A DNA stretch of 64,000 nt. It comes from Brachypodium distachyon. Taxonomy: Eukaryota > Streptophyta > Magnoliopsida > Poales > Poaceae. Within the stretch, counting starts at the first letter, position 1, and every line of letters begins with the position of its first letter. The notes under the pieces are model-generated. The model made no database searches and was not told the origin of the DNA. It worked only from the letters and a program-made list of their open reading frames with translations. Positions 33,570-44,525 of this stretch are shown here, piece after piece. The translations under genes and the position numbers were made by a program. The DNA is taken from assembly GCF_000005505.3 (NCBI RefSeq), contig NC_016133.3, positions 45,163,237 through 45,227,236 on the forward strand, given 5' to 3'.

Positions 33570-36500
33570 CTAATAAAACATTAATTGTTCAACAGCGCCA
33601 AGCGCGATACTTGCAGGAATAAAGAACAAAGACACAAAGATAAAACAAGGACCGGCAGGGGGCGGCGGCGAGTGCACCCAGGGGAGGATCGTCTCAGCAA
33701 TCTCCCTGGCCCACGAGGCTATCTCCCCGTCGCAGAACTTGGAGATCCACACGTCGAGCACCCCGAGCTTCCCCACCATGTCGGAGAAGAAGGGGATCGA
33801 GGTGCTGACGTCCGTGTCGTCCACCTTCGTGGCCTGCATCTCGAACCTCGACAGCAGGTCATGCATGGCCTGGGGGATCTCGCGGAGCTTCTTGGTCTTC
33901 CTCCGCTGCTACTCCGCCAACTTGTTGTGGTTGCCGCGCGCCAGCACCACCGTGCTTTTGGCCTGGTGGAGGAGTTCCGCTTGCCGCGAGATCTCCGTGG
34001 CCTTGGCCACTTTGTCCTCGCCCATCTTGACGAGCTCGCCCGGGCAGTGGCCAATTCGGACTTGAGTTGGGCGCTCTTTTCCTTGGCGGAATTGAGCTCC
34101 TTCTGTCGCCATGCCAACGCCGTTGCTGCGTCCTCCGTGGCCTTGATCTGCTCCTCCAGCTTGGTGCGCAGCGCCTGGAGCTGAGAGAGGTAGCTGCAAA
34201 CCAGCTCGCTCTTCTCGTTGAGGCTAGCTTGGGCCATAGCGAGCACCTCCTCGTGCCCCTTGTTGGCCTTCTCCTGCGCCGCGGCCAGCTAGTCCAGAGC
34301 TTGCTGGTGCTCGGCGCGCTGGGCCTCCAGTTGCCGATGGAGCTCCGCCTCGGGGACGACCGGTGCTGCGGCCTCATCCCTGGCCTGCCAGGCCTGGCGC
34401 GCCTCCTCCCTTAGCCGGGAGATCTCATGCCGCTCCCTCTCGACTGCTTGCCGCACCTCGCCGAGGTGGCCCTTCGCGAGCTCGTGGCGCTCCTTCACCT
34501 GGTTGAATGAGGTGACGAACGCCAGCTGCTGCTCCTTGATGGCGTTAAGGAACTGGCGCCCCCGATCGTAGATACTTGGGTCCCAAGTGATTGGGTCCCA
34601 AGTCGCCCTGGCAAAGATGCCGAGGTCCAGGCCGGAGGTAGCGGCAGATGGTGACGAGGCCCCTGCCGCCACAGTCTAGCTAGGGGGGGGCGCGTCGTCC
34701 ACTTGCAGCGGAGCCTCCTGCTGCTCCCCTGCAGCGGCCCCCTCCACACCTGCGCCCATGGGTTGCGGGGCTGGTGGAGTTGTCGCGCCCCCAGCAGGAG
34801 TTGCCTCCTGCTGGGTGGCTGCGGGATCCGCGTCTTCAGCCTGCGCGGCCGGGGACGCGCCGCTGAGCTCCGCCCCTGTAACGAGAGTGGGCGCCGCCAC
34901 CGTTGTGTCCGGCGTGGTGGAGCTCGGCACGGGAGCCGCCTCCAGCTCCTCCCTCATCTCCGCGTCCTCGACATCGGAGCTGAGGTCGACCACTGCATCG
35001 CCCGCCCTCATGGTGGGCACGGTGGGATCTGCGACAAGGGAAAAGAATTAGAACTTGAAGTTGAAGGGAGGTACCGGCGATGAACGCAAGGGAGCTCTGA
35101 GCGAGGACCTTGCGGGGTCGCCGTGCTTGCGGGAGGAGCCTCCTCCTCCTCTGTCCCAGCCTCTACTGCCGGACCGCCAGCCGCGGGCTGGGTTTCGCCT
35201 TCGAATCAAGGAAGCGGTTCAATTATGGGTCAATGCGCAGAGGAAGTGTAAACAATGGAACCAGGGGAAGGATCAGTACCTGCCGCCAGCTCCTCCTCCA
35301 CTGGGATTGGGTCGGCGGCAGGTGCGGTGGCGGTGCCACCGGCCCCCGCGCCAGCCCGGTCGGCGCGGCCACTGGCCCGGGTGCGCGGCTTCTTGCTCGG
35401 CGCGGCGTGTGGTGAGTCGGCCCTCCCCCTCTTGCCGGCTCCCGTAGGGGTGCCGTCCTTCGGGGGGTTGAGCTTGAACTCGTAGCCCCGGAAGAGCCCC
35501 CGCCTGGGCGGGGCCGTGGGCGCCCGTGGGGTTGCTGCACCTCCGGTCGCCGCGGAAGCTACCACGGTGCTTGTAGTCACTGCGGAGGTCACTGCTGCTG
35601 CGGGCGCCCTTGATCTTCGCAGGATCAGGGGTGCGTTGTCGTCGTCCTCCTTCTCCTCCGCCGCGGGGAGGACTGCTTGGGTCCCGGCAACCTAGCCCGC
35701 CTCGTTGCTGGAGGACTTGAGGTCGGGCCAGCTGAGCTCCGACTCCCCCCCCCCCCACTCTCCTCAACCACGCGCTTCCCACGGGTTGCGGGTGGAGGGG
35801 GTCGCGGGATCCGAGCAGGGGATCCCGACATCAGCCCCCAGTCATTGCAGGGCAGATAGCTGCTGACGATGTGGTGCCGCCCTTGGCCGCCGGCGTGGAG
35901 GGAGGGAGCTCCCGGAGGCAGCTCCGTGAAGCAGGCGTCCTCGCCAGTGATCCCCTTCACCCACGCCCGGATTGCTTCCGAGGCCACGCCCCCATTCTGG
36001 AGGTGGGTGGTGTCCCCGGGCCCCGTGTAGATGAACTCCTCGGGTTCCTCCACGCGAACCCAGCACCAGTCCGCGCGCCATTCCTTCTCGATCTTCTTCT
36101 CCGACCGGACGATGAACTCCGATTTCATCCGGTCACGGGCGCGGAACACCACATCACCTCCGCCTACTCGACACGCGGGTAGAAGTAGTGCCGGAATAAT
36201 GCCACCGACGGCATCACTCCGACGAACCCCTCGCAGAGGAACTGGAAGACGGTGAGGAGGAAGAGGGAGGTGGGGTGGAGCTACGCCACCCGAAGCTGGT
36301 ACGCTTCCATGAGCGCGTGGAGGAACAAGGAGAATGGAGGCAGCAACCCGGCGAGGATGAAGCGCGCGAACACCCGGAAGTCGTTCTCCTGGTGCTCGGC
36401 ACCGGCGGGGAAGATGAGAGTCTCCCCGTACTCGTTGAATCACAAGGCGACGGCGTGCCGTACCTTGTCCAGCCCCTCGCCATTGTAGCCAAGCGGGAAG

Positions 36501-36631
36501 AAGGCGTGCGTGGCCCTCAGCGCCCGCTTCTTCTGGTCCTTCTCAGAGATGGGCTTCTTGGGAGCCTTCTCGCTCTTGCCGGCCGCGGAACTCTTGGAGC
36601 TTTTCCCTTTCTTGGGAGCGGTGGGCGCCAT
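33570..36631 (-). pseudogene. Antisense ORF region of element B (putative gypsy-type transposon domain)
   Basis: The minus strand starts MAPTAPKKGKSSKSSAAGKS at 36631, a Lys/Ser-rich opening. It continues in shifting frames through VFARFILAGLLPPFSLFLHA, QLHPTSLFLLTVFQFLCEGF and GVMPSVALFRHYFYPRVE (about 36440-36170). These resemble the Pfam family called putative gypsy type transposon (PF04195). The later part (about 34380-33720) is rich in Glu, Lys, Ala and Gln and looks like a coiled coil. It lies between pol and the 3' LTR, in antisense, as reported for extra ORFs in some Tat-lineage plant elements. Many frameshifts and stops are present. The family call is by eye. Confidence 0.6.
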
Positions 36632-36789
36632 GGGGAACGTGGGCGGAAGCTAGTAGGATTCAGGTGCGCAAGGAAGTTTGGGGATGAGTAAGAAAGGCTG
36701 GGGGGCTAAGTGCTTGCTCCTCAGCGCAGCGGTGGGGTCTTATAATGCTCCGACGCTAAACAACGGTCACATCTACACCCTACGGGTGC

Positions 36790-38710
36790 GCAGTTAAAAA
36801 CATCCTTAAGTACTTGAGAAGGACTAAGGAAATGTTCCTAGTTTATGGAGGTGAGGATGAACTCAGTGTAAAGGGTTACACGGATGCGAGTTATCTCACC
36901 GACTCAGATGATTCTCGTTCGCAATCTGGATATGTGTTCATGATGAACGGAGGGGCTGTGAGCTGGAAGAGTTCCAAGCAAGATACTGTGTCTGCGTCTA
37001 CAACAGAGGCTGAGTATATTGCTGCCTCAGAGGCAGCAAAGGAAGCCGTTTGGATCAGGAATCTCCTGATTGATCTTGGTGTGGTTCAGGGCGCGTCCAA
37101 TTCATTGGACGTATATTGTGACAACAATGGTGCTATCGCACAAGCCAAGGAACCTAGACAACACCAGAAGAACAAACATATACTCATGCGTTACCACCTC
37201 ATTCGCCAGTTCGTCGAACAAGGTGATATCAAGTTATGCAAGGTACACACGGATGCAAACATTGCAGATCCGTTGACAAAGGCGCTACCACAGCCTAAGC
37301 ATGAGGCGCACATGAGAGGTATGGGCATTAGATGTCTAGACATATGATGTCAAGATGATTGACTCTAGTGCAAGTGGGAGACTGTTGGGAATATGCCCTA
37401 GAGGCAATCATGTATGATGTAATTCCCAATGTATTCATAAATATTATTAAGTTGTCCTTGTTTGAACATCTGATATGTATCATTGAATATGTGATTTGAT
37501 TGTGGAACTATGTATTCATGTTGTTCATACTAAATTGTCCTTAGTCATTGAGGTTGTGCTGGACACATAACCTAGACTAATGTGAAAGTTGGCTGATGAC
37601 TCGGTTCCACTTGTCATGGGCATGGTGATGTCATTCCAGCTTACATGGACTCGGCTAAAGAGTTTAGCGAGTCGGACTGACCCATATTGAGATGCAACGA
37701 GTAGGTCGTCATTTGCATGTCTCAATCAATGTAATCCTTAGACCTGAGGTTATCGCACAATCCGAGTTGTGGATCACCAACTTAGGTTCTGTCAAACGTT
37801 GTTCCGTAACAGGGCAGTTATAAAGCCAGAGTTCGGGTTGACTGAGAATCAAGCTGTGTGATGTGGATAACCAAGATGGGATTTTGCCCCTCCGACTGGA
37901 GAGATATTCTCTGGGCCCTCTCGAGTGATATGATTCGGGAAGCATGGCCATGCGCGACTTGGTTAACTGTTAACCGGGTCGATCGACTAAGAGTTAGTCG
38001 GATGAATCGTATATCACGGATCGAGAAGAGAGTTGAACTATTAAAGGGATGACGATTAATCGCCTATAGTTCGACAAGGTATATCGTGAGGCAAAAGGGA
38101 CTAAGACGTATGTCACATTGGAAGGTACGTCGTCATGACTCGATGGTACTTGGGAGTCGGCACGTTCTGCTAGGAGCCGCTACCGATTGATCGATTGTGA
38201 GTCGGACTCCAATCGTGTCCAAGTCGCCATGAGCCTGCGGGGTCACACACTTAAGAGCGGGAGCAAATATTTGGTCGGGTTGGACCCGAACTGGAATTGG
38301 GCTGACAATGCGAGTTGGACTCGCAGGGTGGATGGGCCACAAGGCTTGGAGCCCACTTCCACTCGATATATAAGCAGGGGCGTGGGATGCCTAAGGGGCA
38401 CGGTTTTTCCACTCTCATGCGTTGAGAACCCTAGCCCGATTCAGTTCAACCGTCGCACCGGACCTAGCAGTCCGCCGCCGGAGCTCCTCCTCGCACGTGT
38501 GGATACCGGCAGAGGTGTTGTACGTTCAGCACTTCGACGATCGCGGGATTGGATCGGCTGGATCGGATCGAGGGACTGCACTGCATCAAGGCGCCGCATC
38601 GATAATCCGCAACTGCGCGTCTAGTGGTAATCCTCGTGGTCTTCTACCTCGGCTAGATCTTGGGAGTTCGCGTAGGAAAAGTTTTTTGTTTATCTCTACG
38701 CACCCCTTCA
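36790..38710 (+). mobile_element. 3' end of a Ty1/copia element: RNase H plus LTR
   Basis: The frame 36814-37347 reads as copia RNase H: VKGYTDASYLTDSDDSRSQS, GGAVSWKSSKQDTVSASTTE, AEYIAASEAAKEAVWIRNLL, DNNGAIAQAKEPRQHQKNKH and HTDANIADPLTKALPQPKH. A purine-rich string (aagtgggaga) precedes an LTR that begins TGTTGGGAATATGCCCTAGA at 37383 and ends near 38710. The 5' part of the element is missing: the fragment begins abruptly at about 36790 in the antisense-ORF flank of element B. The family differs from the copia LTR at 11299. Confidence 0.85.
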
Positions 38711-38725
38711 ACGCCCGGGGGCTAC

Positions 38726-39611
38726 TATCGCACAAGTGGAACCCGGGCTACCACCGCTGCATGACGTGTGGGCCACCTCGTTTGCTCCCCGGAAGGATAG
38801 CACCCCGGGCAGCACCGCCCAAGCTGCCCGGCAAGTCACCAGCCCGGCAAGACTAGCCGGGCTGCGGGGGTTGCCCTGGAGGGCAGCGAGAGAATTCCTG
38901 CCTGGGCGCTTCCTGGGGAGGTCACTTGCCGGGAAGGGCGTTCCCGGGCACAGGCACCCGTTACAGGAGCAGGACCAAGCGAGCAGGACAACGATGCCAC
39001 GTGGCCGCTCGGCGGGCTCCCTATGCGCAAGGCTCGTCAGAGCGAGGAGTGAAGCACAAGCAACATTAAATGCTCCGACAGAAAGGGGATTCCCCGTCCA
39101 ATCAGCCTACAGTGACTGGCCCGGTGTGAATTCTGCGCACGTAGCGCCCTAGCTGCAGGGCTATTCGTCATGCATGCAAGCCAGCACACCGAGGGCAAGC
39201 TGCCCTAGTTCTTTGCTCGCCACTTGTCACCCATGCACCGAGGCACCTGTGGTATCCCCTTGAGTATAAAAGGAGGACCCCCGCAACCGGTCAAGGGGTT
39301 GGTTCGTTCGGATCCATACTAGCTCTAGCCAAGAATAGCAAGTAGCACTTAGCTAAAAAGAGAGAGCACCCGGGAACTCCCACCGGCAACTTGTAAACCC
39401 TTGTTCACTGGTTAATAGCAAACACAGAAGCAGGATGTAGGGTTTTACACCTCAGGGTGGCCCGAACCTGGGTAAACGATCGCGTGTTCATTGTGCTCCA
39501 ACGCTTGACATTGGCCTCACCGGCGATCGCCGGAGCCATCCCCGTCGCCGACTGCCGAACCTAAAAGGGGCTGCTCACGCATCCCCGGTGTCGAAACCCC
39601 GTGCTACGACA
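38726..39611 (+). repeat. LTR of element B
   Basis: A polypurine tract (cgcccgggggctac) precedes TATCGCAC, which I read as a mutated TG start. It ends GTGCTACGACA at 39611. A TATA-like box (gagtataaaagg) is near 39263, and poly(A)-like strings follow. The PPT-LTR arrangement and the CGACA end are usual for Tat-type gypsy LTRs. It is 886 bp long. Confidence 0.6.
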
Positions 39612-39612
39612 A

Positions 39613-40593
39613 AAAGGGTTCAGCCACCATCACAAATCAATAGTACCGGCTCTTCCTCTGTTGCATCTCCTTCAGCTAGTACCTTCTGATACGTTCAGCG
39701 CTGATGCTTAAGCACCTCGGTGGGTACTAGGTGAGGGTGGTGCGCCTATGGGGGAGGCCACTCTTTTTTTGGTTAGCAGTAGGCTCCACGCATGACAGGG
39801 TAAAACGTTAGTTTTACGCATTCAACTGCATTTATTTCTCCAACAGGGTTTCCAATAACATAGCAATTACACAACAAATAGAACAACACTTATGATATGA
39901 TTCGGATAACGTCGGTTCGATGAACACCACATTCATAGAAACGTGTTCATGCAACCAACTTAACGATACTTATGTTCTTCAATCAAACTACTAAACTGTT
40001 TCAAACCACCACACTTCACTAATAGCAAATAAAATACGATGAAAACTTTATGGTTCGATTCTCACTTCCTCCCTTCCTCGCCTTCTTCTTTGGACGGCTC
40101 GGCGTCCATATGCACCTCCTGGGCTTGGAGCTTCCTTAAGAACACGCCGAACGCCTTGTGTTTTGCCACAATGTGAGGCGCATTCTTAGGCACACGCCCA
40201 GTGTCTTCGGCATGCTGCACCATGCTTTTGAAGTCGTTTGCGAACATCCTCTTGTAACGGTATTCGTAGGCACCATACTCCAGTGCATTGAGGACTTTTT
40301 TTGCATGAATCCATTCCTCCTCACTGCCGACATCCGAATCCTTTTCTTGCATAACATCAACAAGCATATGTTACTATCGAAGATCGGCGTTACACAAAAA
40401 TTAATTCACGACGGATACTTGAAAATAATTGCCAAAAAAAAAGTTCGGCCTCCCTATAGGCGCATCACCCTCACCTAGTACCCACTGATGTGCTTAAGCA
40501 TCAGCGCTGAAGGTCTCCGAAGGTACTAGCTGAAGGTGATGCAACAGACTGAGAGCCGCTGCTATTGATTTGTTAGGGTGGCCGAACCCTTTT
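39613..40593. mobile_element. Terminal-inverted-repeat element carrying a gene fragment
   Basis: Left arm 39613 to about 39765 and right arm about 40440-40593 are inverted copies of about 150 bp. Both start AAAGGGTTC followed by GCCACC and share the strings acaaatcaatag, cttcagctagtacctt and agcgctgatgcttaagcac. Between them, 39841-40438 is a copy of 42634-43200, the 3' end of the zinc-finger gene nearby. Long terminal repeats around host sequence resemble a Pack-MULE, but I see no 9-bp target duplication. The element abuts the end of the element B LTR. Confidence 0.7.
40062..40438 (-). pseudogene. Captured 3' end of an XS-type zinc-finger gene
   Basis: The minus-strand frame 40367-40062 encodes QEKDSDVGSEEEWIHAKKVL, EYGAYEYRYKRM, then FKSMVQHAEDTGRVPKNAPH and KHKAFGVFLRKLQAQEV. 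It matches the gene at 42786-43118. Compared with that gene, about 30 bases are missing just after EYR, which removes the CPFC cysteines and also the stop codon present there. Intron sequence upstream of the exon is retained (to about 40430), so the copy was made from DNA and not from spliced RNA. Confidence 0.75.
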
Positions 40594-41229
40594 ATGCCGG
40601 TGACGGCGCCTCTAAACGGGCGAGGTGGGACTAAACCACCCCTTCCCCTAGTTTGTACTTAAGATTTGTGCGCGGAGATTCGTGGGCTTGTTTTTTTTCC
40701 TCTGGCCAGGCTAATATGCGGCCTGTGTTCTGTTCGGGCTTCGGAGCCACGTTTGTTCTGGGCTTTTCATCGGGCCTCGGGGGAGGGCGGGCGGGCGGGG
40801 GTGTTGATTGACGGGGAGGACGTGTTATTTCCTTTTTTATCTCGCTTTCCAGTTTGGGGACGGGGTGCGGGAAGAGGGAGTTCCTTGCGCCTGTCTTGCC
40901 AGATTGCTCCGCCAGCTCCTGGATCGTGGTAAAGTTTCTTCCGCCCCAGCACCGCTCTGTCTGTGCAGGAACGTGTGTCTAGGGTTTGGTCCTTTTTTTT
41001 GGCATCTGTGATTCAATAGAGGGGTTGTTAGATCGCGGGTTGCTTTGTTTGATTACTGTATACTGTAGCAGATACCACCCTACATAAGATATACACGCCG
41101 TTTTTAGATAGCCGGATCACGGGTTGCTTTGTGTATTTCCAGAAAGTATCATTGAAGTATACGCGATGTTTTATATTTTTTTCCTGTGAGTGTTCTGCAC
41201 TTAACCTATGTGTTTTCCAAGTGGAGTTC
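40594..41229. other. Upstream region of the B3-like gene
   Basis: No coding frame is supported here. The stretch includes a T-rich run, a G/C-rich 40760-40960 part and a possible 5' UTR splice donor (gtggtaaag, about 40926). The immediate upstream sequence of the B3-like gene ends with a T-rich, AG-ending string (ttttccaag at 41212-41220), so the ATG exon may begin after an intron. Confidence 0.4.
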
Positions 41230-42296
41230 ATGGCGCGCCCTTGCAATGAGTGCAACAAGTTTAATGTACTGTGCAAACGCCCGGAGGCTTGCCATTCAGC
41301 CTTTACAATCACCATGGTTGAAGGGTGTGGCAATTTTGCGGTAATGGGAATAGTTAAGTGTTCACATTTTTATTTTCGATGCTTTTTAATTTTTTTTTAC
41401 CAATGCTTTCTGTTTAAGCAGGTTGTTCCCCAGTTCTTCAAGGATCGCCTGAACGATTTTGCGGAGAACTTCCTTGTGGTTGTGGACTGCCATGGGTTCG
41501 AGTACGACTTCCACATTCAAATTGGGACTGACGCCACCTTGCTATGTGGTGCTTATTGGAAACTGTTTGCAAAGACCCGCAAGTTGAAACCTGGTGCTAG
41601 TGTGCACTTCTCTGCCGCGGAGGACGGGGATGCTTTCAGTGCGGTGTTAGTGGGGCAGCCCAATGATGTTGTGCTGCATGCTACCCTTTTTGGTTAGTAG
41701 CTTGCTTTCTTTCTTTATTTATTTGTTGTTTTATTTTGCTTACTTTTTTGTATAACTTCTTGCTTCTTTTTTCAAAGGGCTACGTGAGGTCTGTGCTGAT
41801 GTGCGCAATCTCTTCCACTCCACTGTATTCAAGAACATGGCCGACCTAACCGATCTTGAAGTACGAAGGGTTCTGAAAATATTAGATGGATTGGATGAAC
41901 CCGAGTTTTTCGAACGCGAGATCATCGTTCAGAAGATGACTAATCTTGATTTGGCTTCCCGAGTACTCGTAAGTTTATTGTCATTTGCCTTTTTGCCATT
42001 ACGACTAGCTAGGACTTTTTCCAAGTTTTCATAAGTGTATCTCGCAGGTTATCCCATGCAAGAGCAAGAATGTGCTGAGGATTCCCACTTCTGGGTATGA
42101 CAATTTCAGTTCTGAAAGGCTAAGCAACAAATTCATGGCACTGGCGTACTCAACGACCAACGCATGCGACACTATCATCCACCAGGGGTGGGAGGATTTC
42201 TGCATTTGCCACGGGATCAGGAGCGGCAGCATCCTTATGTTCGAGGTGGGCAATGCAGCAAGATTGTTTGTTCAAGTTTACATTGTCAAGCTCTGA
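41230..42296 (+). CDS. B3-like DNA-binding domain protein, four exons, about 273 aa
   Basis: I propose exons 41230-41340, 41422-41692, 41778-41968 and 42048-42296, all with GT-AG introns and consistent phases, ending in TGA. Exon 1 has a Cys-rich opening (PCNECNKFNVLC). Exon 2 reads like a B3 fold: VVPQFFKDRLNDF, ENFLVVVDCHGFEYDFHIQI, then LLCGAYWKLFAKTRKLKPG. Exon 4 begins VIPCKSKNVLRIP and ends HQGWEDFCICHGIRSGSIL with MFEVGNAARLFVQVYIV, a second B3-like domain. Plant B3 proteins bind DNA in the nucleus; the REM group often has repeated, diverged B3 domains. Intron 1 is 81 bases with no stop in frame, so a longer unspliced form is possible. Transcription, and thus function, is not proven here. 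Confidence 0.7.
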
Positions 42297-42785
42297 AGAC
42301 TGTCGGTGTCCTCTTTTGTCAGATTCCTATTATATACACCTTCGACCATGAGTTTGTGTTCCCAAGACAAAAACAAGTGTGGATTTTTTGTGTTTTCGAC
42401 CTTTTTTCATGCATTGGGTAATATGTGTGTTGAAGTGCAGAGGATATGCGGGAATGTTTTCTGTTACAAATGAGTATCGTGTGTTGGCACGAACAACCCT
42501 ATTTTTTACCGAGTTGCTCTAGTATATATCAGTGGTTAGTCTGACTAGTGCTAAAACTTTGTTTCATATTTACTACCAAACGGCTAAACCATGAGTATTG
42601 CTAAACATTTTTTTGATATTTGTTTCAGCAACGGGGTTTCCAACAACATAGCAATTACACAGCAAATAGTTCATGCAACCAACTTAACGATACTTATGTT
42701 CTTCAATCAAACTACTAAACTGTTTCAAACCACCATAATTCAGTAATAGCAAATAAAATACGACGAAAACTTTATGGTTGGATTC
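42297..42785. other. Spacer between two convergent genes
   Basis: This A/T-rich stretch should hold the 3' ends of the B3-like gene and of the zinc-finger gene on the other strand. Its right half (42634-42785) is the part duplicated inside the terminal-inverted-repeat element at 39841-40061. No other gene is seen. Confidence 0.5.
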
Positions 42786-43862
42786 TCACTTCCTCCCCTT
42801 CTTCCTCCCCCTCCTTGCCTTCTTCTTGGAAGGCTCGGCGTCCGCATCCACCTCCTGGGCTTCGAGCTTCCTTAAGAACACGCCGAACGCCTTGTGTTTT
42901 GCCACAATGTGAGGCGCCTTCTTAGACACACGCCCAGTGTCTTCGGCATGCTTCACCATGCTTTCGAAGTCTTCTGCGAGGCTCCTCTTGTGACAGAACG
43001 GGCACATCCATTTGTCACCTTAACGGTATTCGTACGCACCATACTCCAGTGCACTGAGGACGTGACGGCTTTTCACATCAATCGATTCCTCCTCACTACC
43101 AACATCCGAATCTTTTTCCTGCATAACATCAACAAGCATACGTTATTACCGAAGATCGGCGTTACACAAGAACATGTAATTCACAACGGATCATCAAGAA
43201 TATCGAAATCACCGTTTGTACGAAGAAGATAATGATACCGACATAAATTCATCCATAAATTACATCACCTACAAATTGGCACCGATCATGCATACTAAAC
43301 TTAACTTAACATGAAACTTAACATCAATAGTGTATCCGACTAACCCTAACTCGCATAGACTTAGCATACCGGTGACAAACTAGGTTGCATCGAAAAACCC
43401 TAGAATAACATTGCATCGAACTCATGGACTAACTAGGTTGATCTTACCTCTGGTTCCAAGCCGTTGAGGACTTCATCAAACTCCGTGTAGTCGGCCGAGC
43501 CGTCGGAGAAGTCCAAGTCATGCGGCAGATTAATGGGGTACGACGTCCTCCTCCTGTTGGCGGGTATTGGACCCCGCGGCGATCTCGGACGGCGAAGACG
43601 TCACCGAACCTGCCGGCGCTTTACCCAACACGGTCACGCCTTCCTTCTCCTCCGCTGCATCTGCCACGATCACGGCCTCCTGCTCCTCCTCCACTGGATC
43701 TGTCAGGACGGCAGCTTCCTTGACCAACGCGGTCACGCCTTCCTTCTCCTCCGCTGCATCTGAGACAATCACGGCCTCCTCCTCCTCCTCCACTGGATCT
43801 GTCACAACGGCAGCTTCCTTGACAACAGCCACGGCGTCGTCTGCTCCGCGCGTTCGCTTCAT
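42786..43862 (-). pseudogene. XS-type zinc-finger gene, two exons, with a frameshift and a stop
   Basis: Exon 1 (43862-43449) starts MKRTRGADDAVAVV, contains two tandem copies of a 33-residue acidic repeat, and should end INLPHDLDFSDGSADY with FDEVLNGLEPE. That last part is one frame off the ATG frame, so a single-base shift near 43537 is likely. After a GT-AG intron, exon 2 (43118-42786) reads KDSDVGSEEE and EYGAYEYR, then an in-frame TAA, then WMCPFCHKRSLAEDFESMVK, HAEDTGRV, KHKAFGVFLRKLEAQEV and a basic tail. CPFC, the HA motif and the KH helix fit the XS zinc finger (PF03470) of SGS3/FDM-type proteins in RNA-directed silencing. That family link is tentative. No XS domain is seen. Confidence 0.6.
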
Positions 43863-43869
43863 CGCCGGA

Positions 43870-44060
43870 GGTAGTTATGCGTCCGGGGCGTTTTTTTCTT
43901 CGCCGCTAGATTAGAGGGAGTCGTGGGGCAAGACGATGCGGACGACGCGGGTTTTATTCCATAACGGGTGCGTCCGGGACGTTATTTCTTTCCCTGATTA
44001 GAGGGAATAGTGGGGCAAGTCTGTGCCGACGACGCGGGTATTATTCCATAACAGGCGTAC
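43870..44060. repeat. Tandem duplication of about 85-95 bp upstream of the zinc-finger gene
   Basis: Two adjacent units each carry gcgtccggg(a/g)cgtt, gattagaggga, gtggggcaag, cgacgcgggt and tattccataac. They lie just upstream of the zinc-finger gene's ATG, in the shared upstream region with the SKP1-like gene. Confidence 0.65.
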
Positions 44061-44432
44061 GCCGTCGCCGAGTACGCCGAGTACGTATACACGTCGACGC
44101 CAACGAATACGGCCCGTAGAACCCATACGCTGGGTTCTACGCGGCGATATTTACAAAATTGCCACGGTGGCGAATGGGTACGCGTCAATCCCGGCCGTTT
44201 TTGTGTTTTCGCCTGACCGACCGGGGTGGTATAGAATGAGAAGTGTCATCAATGATAGAAAGAAGCCCGAGTTCCTGCCTTGCACGTTCACACAGGAAAA
44301 AAAGATTTCTTGTCCTGTTGGATGACCTTGATGAAGTCGAACACGGACTCAAATACGACTCCCGATCAAACTCCTGCAGGATTCCCGATCGAAATCCGGT
44401 GCCGAGATGAGTTTTGATCGCCCGAGCGCGCC

Positions 44433-44439
44433 TATAAAT
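44433..44439 (+). promoter_or_regulatory. TATA box of the SKP1-like gene
   Basis: TATAAAT lies 87 bases upstream of the ATG at 44526, in a GC-rich setting followed by a C/A-rich leader typical of grass 5' UTRs. Confidence 0.7.
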
Positions 44440-44525
44440 TCAGCACCCCCAAGCCCAAGACCCAAGACCCTTACCTCGGCAAACACAGAAACCGGCCAAA
44501 GCCCCAAACGGAAGAAATCGATCCC

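Larger units (their letters stand above)
27849..39611 (+). mobile_element. Element B: degenerate Ty3/gypsy (Tat-like) element, head to head with A
   Basis: The order on the plus strand is gag-protease (27940-29662), reverse transcriptase (29935-30720), RNase H and integrase remnants (30730-32047), a tail with tandem repeats (32048-33560), an antisense ORF region (33570-36631), an inserted copia end (36790-38710) and an LTR (38726-39611). Coding homology to A is high, with most residues shared, but B lacks the second RNase H domain and most of the integrase core. The 5' LTR and leader are missing at the junction with A. Confidence 0.8.

Noticed and set aside
33585..34184. 199-codon plus-strand ORF
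   Set aside because: Opposite strand to the antisense-ORF region, whose coiled-coil-like reading on the minus strand is the more plausible one.
39613..40593. Calling the inverted-repeat element a confirmed Pack-MULE
   Set aside because: Neither a 9-bp target duplication nor known Mutator termini could be shown, so the class is left open.
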